From contig CAMYKT010000007.1 in NCBI GenBank assembly GCA_947259185.1, positions 1-64,000 on the forward strand: 64,000 bases of DNA, given 5' to 3'. The first letter of the stretch is position 1, and the number at the start of each line of letters is the position of its first letter. Origin of the DNA: an uncultured Methanobacteriaceae archaeon. Its GTDB lineage: Archaea; Methanobacteriota; Methanobacteria; Methanobacteriales; Methanobacteriaceae. Both the position numbers and the translations under genes were made by a program. Below, in pieces: positions 54,140 to 63,849 of this stretch. Below the pieces are notes generated by a model. That model had not been told where the DNA came from, searched no databases, and worked only from the letters and a program-made list of their open reading frames with translations.

Positions 54140-55180
54140 TTAAGCCATTTTCAATTTATCTTTAAATTTAGCATAAAGTGCATAGTCAACATAGCACTTA
54201 GTTTCTATCATATCTTGAACTTTAGGGGCCAGATCCCGTCTTTCTTCAATTTTATCAGTAACTGTAATGCTAAATGCATCACTACCTGCCCCTGATCCAT
54301 ATGATACAGCCAGTATTTTATCACCGGCTTGTGCTACATCCAGAATAGCTGCAAGTCCCAGGGGTGTGGCACCGGAATAAGTATTTCCAATGACTGGAGT
54401 TAAAAGGCCATGTTGGACCTGTTCTTTATTGAAACCCAGTTTTTTAGCTGCTTTTAGATAAAACTTACCATTGGGTTGGTGGAAAACAGCGTAATCGTAA
54501 CTGGATGCATCAGTACCCATCTTATCAAACATTTCATTTGATGCGGCAATAACATGTTTAAAGTATGCAGGAACTCCGGTAAATCTACCCCCATGTCTTG
54601 GATAGGGCATTCCTTCCCTACGGTAAAAATCAGGAGTATCTGTGGTATAGCTGCAGGTGAAATCAATATCTGCAACTGTATCTTTTTTACCTATGATGTA
54701 AGCGGCCCCTCCTGCAGAAGCAGTATATTCTAAAGCATCCCCCGGTGCTCCTTGAGCAGTGTCTGCTCCTACTGCCAGCCCATATTCTACTATATTTGAA
54801 TCTACTAATCCCATACATGCTTGCATACCAGCTGTACCTGCTTTACAGGCAAATTCCATGTCAGCCGCTGTTAAATTAGGTGCAGCATCTACTGCTTCAG
54901 CTACAATAGTAGCTGTAGGCTTTACGGCGTAAGGGTGAGATTCAGACCCTACATAAACTGCTCCTATTTTTTTAGGATCAATAACCGCTCTTTTTAAAGC
55001 ATATCTGGATGCTTCTACTGATATAGTAGCAGTATCCTCGTCAGGAGCAGGTACAGATTTTTCCTGCACAACTAAACCTCGGGAGATTGCTTGAGGATCG
55101 TCACCCCACACACGAGCTATTTCTTCTACTTTTATTCTATATGAAGGTACGTAAACTCCATATCCAACAATTCCTGCCAT
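54140..55180 (-). CDS. Archaeal hydroxymethylglutaryl-CoA synthase
   Basis: The enzyme adds acetyl-CoA to acetoacetyl-CoA to form HMG-CoA, the precursor of mevalonate and archaeal isoprenoid lipids. The 346-residue protein has the catalytic Glu in 'VYVGSESHPYAVKPTA' (E80), the nucleophile C112 in 'EFACKAGTAGMQA', and the His in 'YAVFHQPNGKFYLKAAKKLG'. It is of the archaeal short type. GGTGTGAT precedes the ATG, and the gene is co-transcribed with the thiolase. Confidence 0.94.
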   Translation of the reverse strand: MAGIVGYGVYVPSYRIKVEEIARVWGDDPQAISRGLVVQEKSVPAPDEDTATISVEASRYALKRAVIDPKKIGAVYVGSESHPYAVKPTATIVAEAVDAAPNLTAADMEFACKAGTAGMQACMGLVDSNIVEYGLAVGADTAQGAPGDALEYTASAGGAAYIIGKKDTVADIDFTCSYTTDTPDFYRREGMPYPRHGGRFTGVPAYFKHVIAASNEMFDKMGTDASSYDYAVFHQPNGKFYLKAAKKLGFNKEQVQHGLLTPVIGNTYSGATPLGLAAILDVAQAGDKILAVSYGSGAGSDAFSITVTDKIEERRDLAPKVQDMIETKCYVDYALYAKFKDKLKMA

Positions 55181-55491
55181 TTAACATCACACCATGGTAT
55201 AATTAATTGATTATTTTTTAGTTAAGCTAATTTTTGTTTAAAAAAATTTTAAATCCAATCTTCCTTTAAATAATTAATTCCATTTTTCTAAGTATCACTC
55301 TAATAAGTTTTCCCTTAAATAAATAAGGGCTATGATACTCATATTAAAATTTCATAATTCTGTATTAAATCTAATTCTGAAAATTAAATAAAATTATCTT
55401 TATTATAATAAAATCCATTAGCAATAGATTACTACTTTAAAATCAATTTAACAATGCATAACAATAATTTCTACAATTAAAATGCTAATAA
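55181..55491. other. Intergenic region between HMG-CoA synthase and tRNA-Gly
   Basis: This 311-bp AT-rich gap lies upstream of the HMG-CoA synthase gene and downstream of the tRNA pair, both on the minus strand. It should hold a promoter and the tRNA terminator. I see no gene or notable structure. Confidence 0.5.
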
Positions 55492-55641
<150 letters not shown>

Positions 55642-55670
55642 ATGTAGTGCATACCATGATTTGAGTTCAT

Positions 55671-55682
55671 CGTATATAAAGT
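55671..55682 (-). promoter_or_regulatory. TATA box of the tRNA-Gly pair
   Basis: On the minus strand ACTTTATATACG lies about 35 bases before the tRNA-Gly(GCC) 5' end. It is the expected archaeal TATA position. Confidence 0.65.
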
Positions 55683-55864
55683 TTTAGGTAAACCTTGCTC
55701 AATTTATTAATAAGAGGTAAAAATCAATTAAAATTCGATTTAATTAAAATAACAGCAATTACTAAGTCTCTTTATTAAATTGATTAAATTTATATACTAA
55801 TTTAAAATATTATTTAAAATGAAGTCATTATAATTACATTGGGTTTTATCTCAAGGAGCAAAAA

Positions 55865-57238
55865 ATGAATATAAAAAAAATTGGTTTACCACTGGCTATA
55901 ATTGTAGCCATACTGGTGATGATTTTTCCTTTACCGGGTTTAAGCTTTTCTGGCCATGCTGCTATTGCATTACTAACCTTTGCCGTGATAATGTGGGCCA
56001 CTGAAGCTGCCCACCTGGCAGTAACCTCTTTAATTATACTCTTTATTCAACCTATTATTGGAGTTGCCAGTTTTCCTGATGCAGTGATTGGATTTGCCAA
56101 TCCCATACTATTTTTAATGATTGGAGGTTTTATTATTGCCGAGGCCATTCGAAAAAGTGGCCTGGCCCAGCGTTTAACTTATCTCATGCTTTCTAAATTA
56201 GGGACGTCTTCCAGCCGGGGATTGTTTGTAAGTGTGTTTTCCTCCGGCATTCTTTCTGCCTGGATTGAGAATGTAGTTGCTTTTGCAATGCTCTTACCTA
56301 TAATTAAAGAAATAGTCACTTTAATGGGGTGTGAAGAACCTCAAAAAGGAAAAAGTAACTATGCCAAGGCCATGGTCCTGGGGGCATCATTTGGATCTCT
56401 GGCAGGTGGATTTGGAACTGAAATTGGAACTGCTCCCAACCTGATGGCTGCAGCCTATACTGGTATTCCTTTTGTAAATTGGATGGTATTTGGATTTCCC
56501 CTGGCCATTGCATTAATGATTATTATCTGGAAATTATTGGGTGTGATTTTCCCCTCAGAAGTTAAGGGTATTGTGGGAGGGGATAACACTATAACGGATA
56601 AGCTGGACAAACTCGGTGTTCTATCCCGGGATGAAAAAATAAGTATCGTTATCCTATTATTTACCATTTCATTATGGGTTACCACTGGTTTAACGGGAAT
56701 TGATAGCTATTCAGTAGCCCTTATTGGAGCGGTTTTATTTTTCTTCTCTGGAATCGTGAATTGGAGAGATGCCCAAAAAAATGTGGATTGGGGACTAATA
56801 ATATTCTTTGGAGGAGCACTATCTCTGGGGGCAGCTTTACTTAATACTGGTGCAGCTGAATGGTTAATTAAGGATATTGTTTCCATGATGGGTTCTGATC
56901 CATCCGTGCTACTTATAACCGTAGTTCTAATGCTGGTGGCAGTTATCATAACTCAGATAATGTCCAATATAGCCCTATCTGCTATTTTAATACCTCTTTC
57001 AGTTACTCTGGCCAATTCTCAGGGCCTGGCTATTGGGACCTATGCTGTTCCTGTGGCAATAGCATGTTCTTTGTCTTTTATGCTGCCTATGGCCGATCCC
57101 ACAGTGGCCATGGCTTATGGAACAGGATATGTTAAATTAAAAGAAATTGCAAAAGCAGGAATTCCCCTGGTTATAATCGGGATAATATTAACTATTCTGG
57201 TAATATTCACTCTGGCCCAACCATTTTTAGGCACATAA
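55865..57238 (+). CDS. SLC13/DASS-family anion permease
   Basis: The 457-residue protein has about eleven hydrophobic segments and the features of the divalent-anion:sodium symporter family. These are 'FLMIGGFIIAEAIRKSGLAQR', the first substrate/sodium loop 'GGFGTEIGTAPNLMAAA', and the second-repeat counterpart 'MSNIALSAILIPL' with 'LPMADPTVAMAYGTGY'. Likely cargoes are dicarboxylates, sulphate or phosphate; the sequence does not decide. GGAG precedes the ATG. Confidence 0.87.
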   Translation: MNIKKIGLPLAIIVAILVMIFPLPGLSFSGHAAIALLTFAVIMWATEAAHLAVTSLIILFIQPIIGVASFPDAVIGFANPILFLMIGGFIIAEAIRKSGLAQRLTYLMLSKLGTSSSRGLFVSVFSSGILSAWIENVVAFAMLLPIIKEIVTLMGCEEPQKGKSNYAKAMVLGASFGSLAGGFGTEIGTAPNLMAAAYTGIPFVNWMVFGFPLAIALMIIIWKLLGVIFPSEVKGIVGGDNTITDKLDKLGVLSRDEKISIVILLFTISLWVTTGLTGIDSYSVALIGAVLFFFSGIVNWRDAQKNVDWGLIIFFGGALSLGAALLNTGAAEWLIKDIVSMMGSDPSVLLITVVLMLVAVIITQIMSNIALSAILIPLSVTLANSQGLAIGTYAVPVAIACSLSFMLPMADPTVAMAYGTGYVKLKEIAKAGIPLVIIGIILTILVIFTLAQPFLGT

Positions 57239-57333
57239 AGGGTTAATGATTAGAACCAGGTGACTGATAATTCATTTTTTTATTTTTTCTATGAAATCAT
57301 ATCAACGGTATCAAAAAATAGGATAAAATATCA

Positions 57334-58872
57334 TTAATCCTTTTTTATATTATCTAAAATCATTTTGTCCACAAATTCCATATCCATGTTGTTTTCTACT
57401 ATTTCTGCTAATCTATCAATTGAAAACTGCTTACTATTTTTAAAGGGGTCTTCTCCAAATCCTAATTTTTTCAGTCCTTTTTTTTCTCGCAGATAATCAG
57501 TAAAGGTCCTTCTAAAATAATAGTTGTGGAATATTCCATGAAAATAGGTGCCCATTACATTACCCTGTATAGCACCATCATAATCAGATTCAAGAGTATT
57601 ACCACACCCTTTAATAATCTTTAATAGCGGCTTAGTATTGTTTATCTGAGTGATACCCTCATGCAATTCATATCCGGTTATGGTTTCCGGGGGCATATCT
57701 TTCATGAAACCCTTATTTATTAAAAGGCCCTGGCTACGGGTTATGATCTTGGGAACCTTTCCAAAATAAGTGATGATATCTAAAAGCCCCAGACCCTTTA
57801 CAGATCCATGTTTGGATTCTTTCAGGGTTTCATCAATTATTTCGTTTCCCATCATTTGATAACCACCGCAAATACCTACAATGGGGATTTTCTTAGATAA
57901 TTCTCTTATTTCATCAGAAAAACCAGCTTGATTTAATGCTATTATATCATTTACTGTGTTCCTGGTACCGGGAATTATAAGTGCATCTATATTTCCTATC
58001 TTATCTCCTATTTCAATTAGCTTCAATCCAATATCTGGTTCATATTCAAGTGGATCCAGGTCAGTAAAGTTAGATATTCGAGGTAATCGCATAACTCCTA
58101 TAGTTATATCTCCATTACCTCTGTATTTTCTCTCAGAAAGTGATGCTGAATCTTCTTCAGGTAGCTTAAGGTTATGATCATAGGGTAAAACTCCCAGGAC
58201 GGGAACACCTATAATTTTTTCAATCTGACGAATGCCTGGCATTAAAATATCCAGATTACCTCTAAATTTATTAATTACCACAGCTTTAATTCTAATGCGG
58301 TCTTTTTCATCTAAAAGTGAAAATGTCCCGGCTATTGATGCAAAAACACCGCCGCGATCAATATCTGCCACAAGTATTACGTCGGCATCAGCCAAATGAG
58401 CAATTTCCATGTTGGCAAGGTCTTTATCTCTCATATTAATTTCTGCCGGAGAACCAGCCCCTTCTATGAATACCAAATCATATTCGTTCTTTAAATATTC
58501 TAAAGACTCTGAAATAGCTTCCAGGGCATGGGCTCTGAAATTTTGTTGATATTCATAGAAATTCATGTCTCCTGCAGGCTTACCATGCACAATTACCTGA
58601 GATATGAAATCTTCTTTAGGCTTCAGAAGTACGGGGTTCATATGGTAGGAAGGTTCCAAGCCTGCTGCTTCTGCCTGAAAAACCTGAGCTATGGCTATTT
58701 CTGCGTTTTCTTCAGTGGTATAAGAATTCAAAGACATGTTTTGTGATTTGAAGGGAGTAACTCTGTAACCCCTGCGGGAGTATATGCGGCATAAAGCAGC
58801 CACCATGATGCTCTTACCTGCATTGGAGGATGTTCCCTGGACCATAATACACTTGGAATTTGATTGAGACAT
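57334..58872 (-). CDS. cobQ: Cobyric acid synthase
   Basis: CobQ/CbiP amidates four side chains of adenosyl-cobyrinic acid diamide using glutamine and ATP. The 512-residue protein has the N-terminal ATPase domain ('MVQGTSSNAGKSIMVAALCRI' region, 'PFKSQNMSLNSYTT', 'DIDRGGVFASIAG') and a C-terminal glutaminase domain with the nucleophilic cysteine in 'IVGICGGYQMMG' and the His in 'GTYFHGIFHN'. Length is normal. GAGGTT precedes the ATG. With cbiD it shows de novo cobamide synthesis. Confidence 0.96.
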   Translation of the reverse strand: MSQSNSKCIMVQGTSSNAGKSIMVAALCRIYSRRGYRVTPFKSQNMSLNSYTTEENAEIAIAQVFQAEAAGLEPSYHMNPVLLKPKEDFISQVIVHGKPAGDMNFYEYQQNFRAHALEAISESLEYLKNEYDLVFIEGAGSPAEINMRDKDLANMEIAHLADADVILVADIDRGGVFASIAGTFSLLDEKDRIRIKAVVINKFRGNLDILMPGIRQIEKIIGVPVLGVLPYDHNLKLPEEDSASLSERKYRGNGDITIGVMRLPRISNFTDLDPLEYEPDIGLKLIEIGDKIGNIDALIIPGTRNTVNDIIALNQAGFSDEIRELSKKIPIVGICGGYQMMGNEIIDETLKESKHGSVKGLGLLDIITYFGKVPKIITRSQGLLINKGFMKDMPPETITGYELHEGITQINNTKPLLKIIKGCGNTLESDYDGAIQGNVMGTYFHGIFHNYYFRRTFTDYLREKKGLKKLGFGEDPFKNSKQFSIDRLAEIVENNMDMEFVDKMILDNIKKD

Positions 58873-59079
58873 TGAAAACCTCTTTATTTAAAATTTATAA
58901 AAAACCTTTTAACAAAAAATTCATTTTATTTTAGTGATATTAAGATGGATTTGCTTATATTTTTATTTATCCCTACCGAAGGGATAATCTTTAATAAAAA
59001 TAAAGAGATATTTATTTTATAATTTAATTATTATGCAGTGATTTCATATTATCTTACTGGAAATGGCAGGTGGCATTAT

Positions 59080-60276
59080 ATGGATACCATGGATCAGGAT
59101 GAATTATTCAAGATAGCATTCAACAAAGTGAATGATATTATTACCATAATTGAAATTAAAGAGGACGGCAGTGCTGGTAATTTTATAAAAGTAAATGATG
59201 TGGCAGTAAAGAAACTGGGATATTCTCCTGAAGAATTTTCACATATGAGACCTAAAGATATAGGGTCCACACCTCTTGAAAATAAAAAAAAGATTAGAGA
59301 ACTTATCACACAGGGAAGAGTCTCTTTTCAGAGAAATTATTTTACTAAAGATGGCAAAAATATCCCGGTGGAGATCAATTCCCATATTATTAATTTAAAA
59401 ACTAAAAAAGCAGCATTATCGGTGGCCAGAGATATCAGTGATCGTCAAGAAAGTGAAGAACGACTCCAAGATTTTTTTGATAATGCTACGGATCTTATTC
59501 AAATGGTAAATTCTGATGGAACCTTTTTATATGTTAATGAAGCATGGAAAGATGTTTTGGGGTATCAAGATAATGAAATTGAAAAACTGAACATATTTGA
59601 TGTTATTCATCCAGAACACTTAGAACACTGTCGAGATACTTTTGAGAAGGTTTTTAAGGGACATAAGATTGATGAAATTGAAACTGGATTTAAAACTAAA
59701 AATGGACAGGAAGTAATACTTGAAGGTAATATAAATCCTAAAATCGATGATAATGGCAAAGTAGTTTATACCCGGGCTATTTTCCGGGATGTTACCGACA
59801 GGAAACATTATGAGATGGAAATTGAAAGACTGGCTAGCATTGTAGAGTCTTCTGGTGATGCTATAGTTGGATATGAGATGGATGGAACGATTTTTAACTG
59901 GAATTCAGGTGCTCAAAAACTATATGGATACTCTTATGATGAAATAAAAGGCAAAAATGTTTCATTACTAATGAAAACGGAAAAATGGGAAGAAAATCTA
60001 AAAAATATTGAAAAAATTAAAAAGGGGGATGTGGTTTCTCATTTTGAGACTACTCGTTTTAGAAAAGATGGATCATCATTTGAAGCTTCTATATCTTTAT
60101 CTCCTATTAAAAATTCACAAGGGGAGATTGTAGGGATTTCTACTATTGCGAGGGATATTACAGAGAGTAAAAAAGCTCAAAAAGCACTAAAAGATAGTGA
60201 AGAGAAATACCGAAGAATTGTAGAAAAATTTATACAAAATGCACTTGCTTTAATTGGTGAAATAAATAAGGAATGA
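59080..60276 (+). CDS. PAS-domain sensor without transmitter domain
   Basis: The 398-residue soluble protein consists of three consecutive PAS domains with PAC tails: about residues 3-120 (tail 'ALSVARDISDRQ'), 125-245 ('AIFRDVTDRKHY') and 250-372 ('GISTIARDITESKKA'). A short helical end follows, opening like another PAS ('DSEEKYRRIVEKF') but stopping after about 25 residues. No histidine kinase, GGDEF or output domain is present. It may act through a partner, or may have lost its transmitter. GGTGG precedes the ATG at 59080; the frame is open to 59038. Confidence 0.85.
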   Translation: MDTMDQDELFKIAFNKVNDIITIIEIKEDGSAGNFIKVNDVAVKKLGYSPEEFSHMRPKDIGSTPLENKKKIRELITQGRVSFQRNYFTKDGKNIPVEINSHIINLKTKKAALSVARDISDRQESEERLQDFFDNATDLIQMVNSDGTFLYVNEAWKDVLGYQDNEIEKLNIFDVIHPEHLEHCRDTFEKVFKGHKIDEIETGFKTKNGQEVILEGNINPKIDDNGKVVYTRAIFRDVTDRKHYEMEIERLASIVESSGDAIVGYEMDGTIFNWNSGAQKLYGYSYDEIKGKNVSLLMKTEKWEENLKNIEKIKKGDVVSHFETTRFRKDGSSFEASISLSPIKNSQGEIVGISTIARDITESKKAQKALKDSEEKYRRIVEKFIQNALALIGEINKE

Positions 60277-60666
60277 TTTTTATAAATACATTAAAATGTA
60301 GCAATCCTTATTAATAATCACGAACAGAACTTATATTATATATATTATAACCATATTATTTCTAAAAAACAAATTTCATCATTTACTTTATTAATATCTC
60401 TTAATTCTTTATTATTCTTTAATTATGAATAATAAACCCGGGATTTAATATAAAAGAGTATAATAATACCTTTTTACAGTTTAAGGGGATTATATTAATA
60501 AAAAAAGATAAACTGTGAGAGTAATATAATTAGGTATTTATAGTATAATATTAAAATAAGTTTATGTTAGTAAAACATTTTTTTATCTAACTAAAGAAAT
60601 TATTTAAAATTTATTAATTATAAAAAACTTAATAGAGTATTAATTTATGGAGGCACTCGAAAATTT
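60277..60666. other. lonB upstream region with nested inverted repeats
   Basis: This 390-bp AT-rich gap contains two nested inverted repeats: AATACC(T)/AGGTATT at 60465-60471 and 60532-60538, and inside them ACAGTTTA/TAAACTGT at 60476-60483 and 60509-60516. They may be a regulatory dyad or a small structured transcript upstream of lonB. No coding sequence is seen. Confidence 0.4.
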
Positions 60667-62565
60667 ATGAAAACTACCATTAAAGCATCTAATTCAGAAG
60701 ATTCAGTTGCTTATGAAACTTCAGAAGATATCGAGGTACCTGATAGGCTGGTTGACCAGATAATTGGCCAGGAAGAAGCTGTGGAGACCATTAAAAAGGC
60801 GGCCAGGCAGCGTAGAAATGTACTGCTTATTGGCGAGCCTGGTGTTGGTAAATCTATGTTAGCACAATCTATGGCTGAATTACTTCCTCCTGAAGAATTA
60901 CAAGATATACTGGTTTATCCTAATTTAGAAGATTCTAATAATCCTTTAATAGGAGCACTACCTGCAGGAGAAGGAAAACAAATTGTCATGAACCATAAGG
61001 CCAAATCTAAAGGTCAGGAAGAAAAGAAAAATATGTTCATGATCCTGATTATTGGTTTAATCCTGGTAATTGGTTTCATGCTCCAGCAGTATTTTGTGGC
61101 AATTATTGCAGCAGGGATAGTATTTTTGGCCCTAAATCAAATGAGGCCTAAAACCACGGTCATGGTTCCTAAATTACTGGTAAATAATGAAAATAAAAAA
61201 ATAGCTCCTTTTATAGATGCTACTGGAGCTCATGCCGGTGCTTTACTGGGTGATGTAAGACACGACCCTTACCAATCTGGAGGACTGGGAACCCCGGCCC
61301 ATGAAAGAGTGGAGTCTGGAATGATTCACCGTTCCCATAATGGAGTTCTCTATATAGATGAAATTGGAACCATGAAAATGAGAACCCAGCAGGAACTATT
61401 AACTGCCATGCAGGAAGGACTGTACTCCATAACTGGACAGAGTGAAACCAGCAGTGGTGCTATGGTAAGATCTCAGGCAGTTCCCTGTGATTTTGTACTG
61501 GTTGCATCTGGAAATATTCAAGTCCTGGAAGGAATGCATATTGCCCTTCGATCCAGAATAAGAGGATATGGTTACGAAGTTTTCATGAAAGACAGTATGC
61601 AAGATACTCCAGAAAATAGACAGAAACTGGTTCAGTTCGTGGCCCAGGAAGTCAAAAAAGATGGTAGAATACCTCACTTTTCAAAAGAAGCCATGGATGA
61701 GATAATACTGGAAGCACAAAGAAGAGCCGGTAAAAAAGATTCTTTAACCCTTAAATTAAGAGATTTAGGTGGTTTAGTTCGTGCAGCAGGAGATATTGCT
61801 AAAGGGGAAGCTGCAGATTATGTAACCATGGATCATGTGGTTAAATCTAAGAAACTTGCTAGAACTCTGGAACAGCAAATCGCTGATAGATACATCGTTC
61901 AAAAGAAAAAGTACAGAGTATTCCAATCTGAGGGTGGTCAAATTGGCAGTGTTAATGGTTTAGCTATAATAGGAGATAGAAGTGGTATTTTACTACCTAT
62001 AGCTGCTGAGGCTGCACCTGCCCAGAGTAAACAAGAAGGTAGAATAATAGCCACTGGTAAACTGGGAGAAATAGCTAAAGAGGCAGTACAAAATGTTTCT
62101 GCACTGATTAAAAAACATACCGGAACAGATATATCCAACTATGATATTCACATCCAGTTTTTACAGGCCTATGAAGGTGTGGAAGGAGACAGTGCCAGTG
62201 TATCGGTAGCCACCGCAGTGGTATCAGCATTGGAAGAAATTCCAGTGGATCAATCAGTAGCCTTAACTGGTTCTCTAAGTATCAGGGGATATGTCTTACC
62301 TGTGGGTGGGGTAACTGGTAAAATCGAAGCTGCGGCAGAAGCGGGCATTAAGAAGGTCCTTATACCTAAATCAAATATGCAGGATGTTATGATTGAAAGC
62401 CGCTACAAGGATAAAATTGAGATTATTCCTGTGGAAACTCTAAGCGATGTTCTAAAACATGCTTTAATAGGCAAAGGGAAAAAAGGACTGGTAGATCAAA
62501 TGCAAAAAATCAGTGAAATGGTCCCCCGGGGAATTATTCCCAAACCCTCCACCAATAAGTCTTAA
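60667..62565 (+). CDS. lonB: Archaeal membrane-bound ATP-dependent Lon protease (LonB)
   Basis: LonB is the main membrane-anchored AAA+ protease of archaea. The 632-residue protein has Walker A 'LIGEPGVGKSMLAQSM' (56-63 core), two membrane segments at about 122-157 inserted in the ATPase domain as is typical of LonB, Walker B 'GVLYIDEIGTM', and the proteolytic dyad S509 in 'VEGDSASVSVATAVVSALE' and K552 in 'VLPVGGVTGKIEAAAEAG'. A GGAGG lies 14 bases before the ATG, a rather long spacing. A hairpin terminator follows. Confidence 0.95.
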   Translation: MKTTIKASNSEDSVAYETSEDIEVPDRLVDQIIGQEEAVETIKKAARQRRNVLLIGEPGVGKSMLAQSMAELLPPEELQDILVYPNLEDSNNPLIGALPAGEGKQIVMNHKAKSKGQEEKKNMFMILIIGLILVIGFMLQQYFVAIIAAGIVFLALNQMRPKTTVMVPKLLVNNENKKIAPFIDATGAHAGALLGDVRHDPYQSGGLGTPAHERVESGMIHRSHNGVLYIDEIGTMKMRTQQELLTAMQEGLYSITGQSETSSGAMVRSQAVPCDFVLVASGNIQVLEGMHIALRSRIRGYGYEVFMKDSMQDTPENRQKLVQFVAQEVKKDGRIPHFSKEAMDEIILEAQRRAGKKDSLTLKLRDLGGLVRAAGDIAKGEAADYVTMDHVVKSKKLARTLEQQIADRYIVQKKKYRVFQSEGGQIGSVNGLAIIGDRSGILLPIAAEAAPAQSKQEGRIIATGKLGEIAKEAVQNVSALIKKHTGTDISNYDIHIQFLQAYEGVEGDSASVSVATAVVSALEEIPVDQSVALTGSLSIRGYVLPVGGVTGKIEAAAEAGIKKVLIPKSNMQDVMIESRYKDKIEIIPVETLSDVLKHALIGKGKKGLVDQMQKISEMVPRGIIPKPSTNKS

Positions 62566-62573
62566 ATTTTCAA

Positions 62574-62612
62574 GAGTTAAAAAAAATATTTAACTCATAT
62601 TTTTTTTTTTAA
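62574..62612 (+). terminator. Hairpin plus T-run terminator of lonB
   Basis: GAGTTAAA (62574-62581) pairs perfectly with TTTAACTC (62589-62596), followed within a few bases by about twelve T. It lies nine bases after the stop. Confidence 0.8.
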
Positions 62613-62726
62613 ACAGGGTTTTGTGGATATGTTAATTTAAAACTAGTTTTGTCTATTTTTAGTTTTTCGTATATTAAAAAAAATAATTTTTTTAGTATTT
62701 AATCTAAAAAAATAATAATTAATAGT

Positions 62727-63584
62727 TTATTTTAATGCTTCAGCAATAATAGGAGCCACTGAGATGGAACTAACCTGGGAGGTCAGGGTATCGGTGGCCA
62801 GCACATCTTCTACTCCTGTAGCAAAAATCTTCAAAAGAGCATCTTCCACCAGCACCGGATGCACGCATCCCACAGTAACACTTTCGGCACCATGCTGCAT
62901 CAAGATTTCTGTGGCATTCACAATGGTTCCACCAGTACTGATAATATCATCAATTATTACTGCCTGCAATCCTTTTACATCCAGATTCTTCACCCTGGTT
63001 TCCACCTTATCCGGGGATAATCTGGTTTTTTCCATATGATCACAGGGACAATCCAGTATGCGGGATATTTCCTGGGCATGTGGTAGGGCCCCTTTATCTG
63101 GAGCTATTATCACTGGATTTTCTAACTGATCCTGGATATGAGTGGATATCAGGGGTATGGCAGATAATTCATGTACCGGTATATTGAAAAAATCACACAT
63201 CTGCTTTTCATGCAGATTTATACAGATAAGCTCGCTGGCACCACAATCTTCAATCAAGCCGGCAACAGCAGCAGCTGAAATAGATTCACCTTTTTTAAAT
63301 CTCTTTTCCTGTCTTCCATATCCAAAATAAGGAATAACGACTTTTATTTCCTCTGCACCAAGACTTTTTAGATTTTTAAGGATAAATAAAAGTTCCATTA
63401 TATTTTCATCCTGGGGAAAACCGGTGGATTGTATTACCACCACTTCTTTTTCAATTTCACCCTTTATTCTAATATAACGTTCACCATCAGGGAACTTACG
63501 AGTTTCAATGGGACACAACTGATCATTTAATTCTTTTGCTACTTTGGCTGCTAATTTTTGAGAAGAAGAACCACCTATTATCAT
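62727..63584 (-). CDS. prs: Ribose-phosphate pyrophosphokinase
   Basis: Prs makes PRPP from ribose 5-phosphate and ATP for nucleotides, histidine and the MptG reaction. The 285-residue protein has 'FPDGERYIRI', 'VVIPYFGYGRQEKRFKKGESISAAAVAGL' with the ATP-contacting Arg and the flexible loop, 'NLHEKQMCDFF', and the PRPP loop 'AVIIDDIISTGGTIVNA'. It is of the short archaeal type. GGTGAG precedes the ATG. It is convergent with lonB and divergent from hypA. Confidence 0.96.
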   Translation of the reverse strand: MIIGGSSSQKLAAKVAKELNDQLCPIETRKFPDGERYIRIKGEIEKEVVVIQSTGFPQDENIMELLFILKNLKSLGAEEIKVVIPYFGYGRQEKRFKKGESISAAAVAGLIEDCGASELICINLHEKQMCDFFNIPVHELSAIPLISTHIQDQLENPVIIAPDKGALPHAQEISRILDCPCDHMEKTRLSPDKVETRVKNLDVKGLQAVIIDDIISTGGTIVNATEILMQHGAESVTVGCVHPVLVEDALLKIFATGVEDVLATDTLTSQVSSISVAPIIAEALK

Positions 63585-63704
63585 TTATACTCACCTGGTG
63601 CTATAATAAAGCCATTAATCCCTTCTTTTTTTAAGATAGAGATAATAAATTGGCCATTATCCACATACTTTATGTCTTGAATATTATATAATCCTGAATT
63701 ATAA

Positions 63705-63737
<33 letters not shown>

Positions 63738-63849
63738 TTATAATAATTAGATGTATAAAAATGGAATATTATCATTCTACAAAAATACTTTTTTAAAGTC
63801 GTTAAAGTTTAAAAAATAAATTTGATAGATTATAATTAGAGGTGGATTA

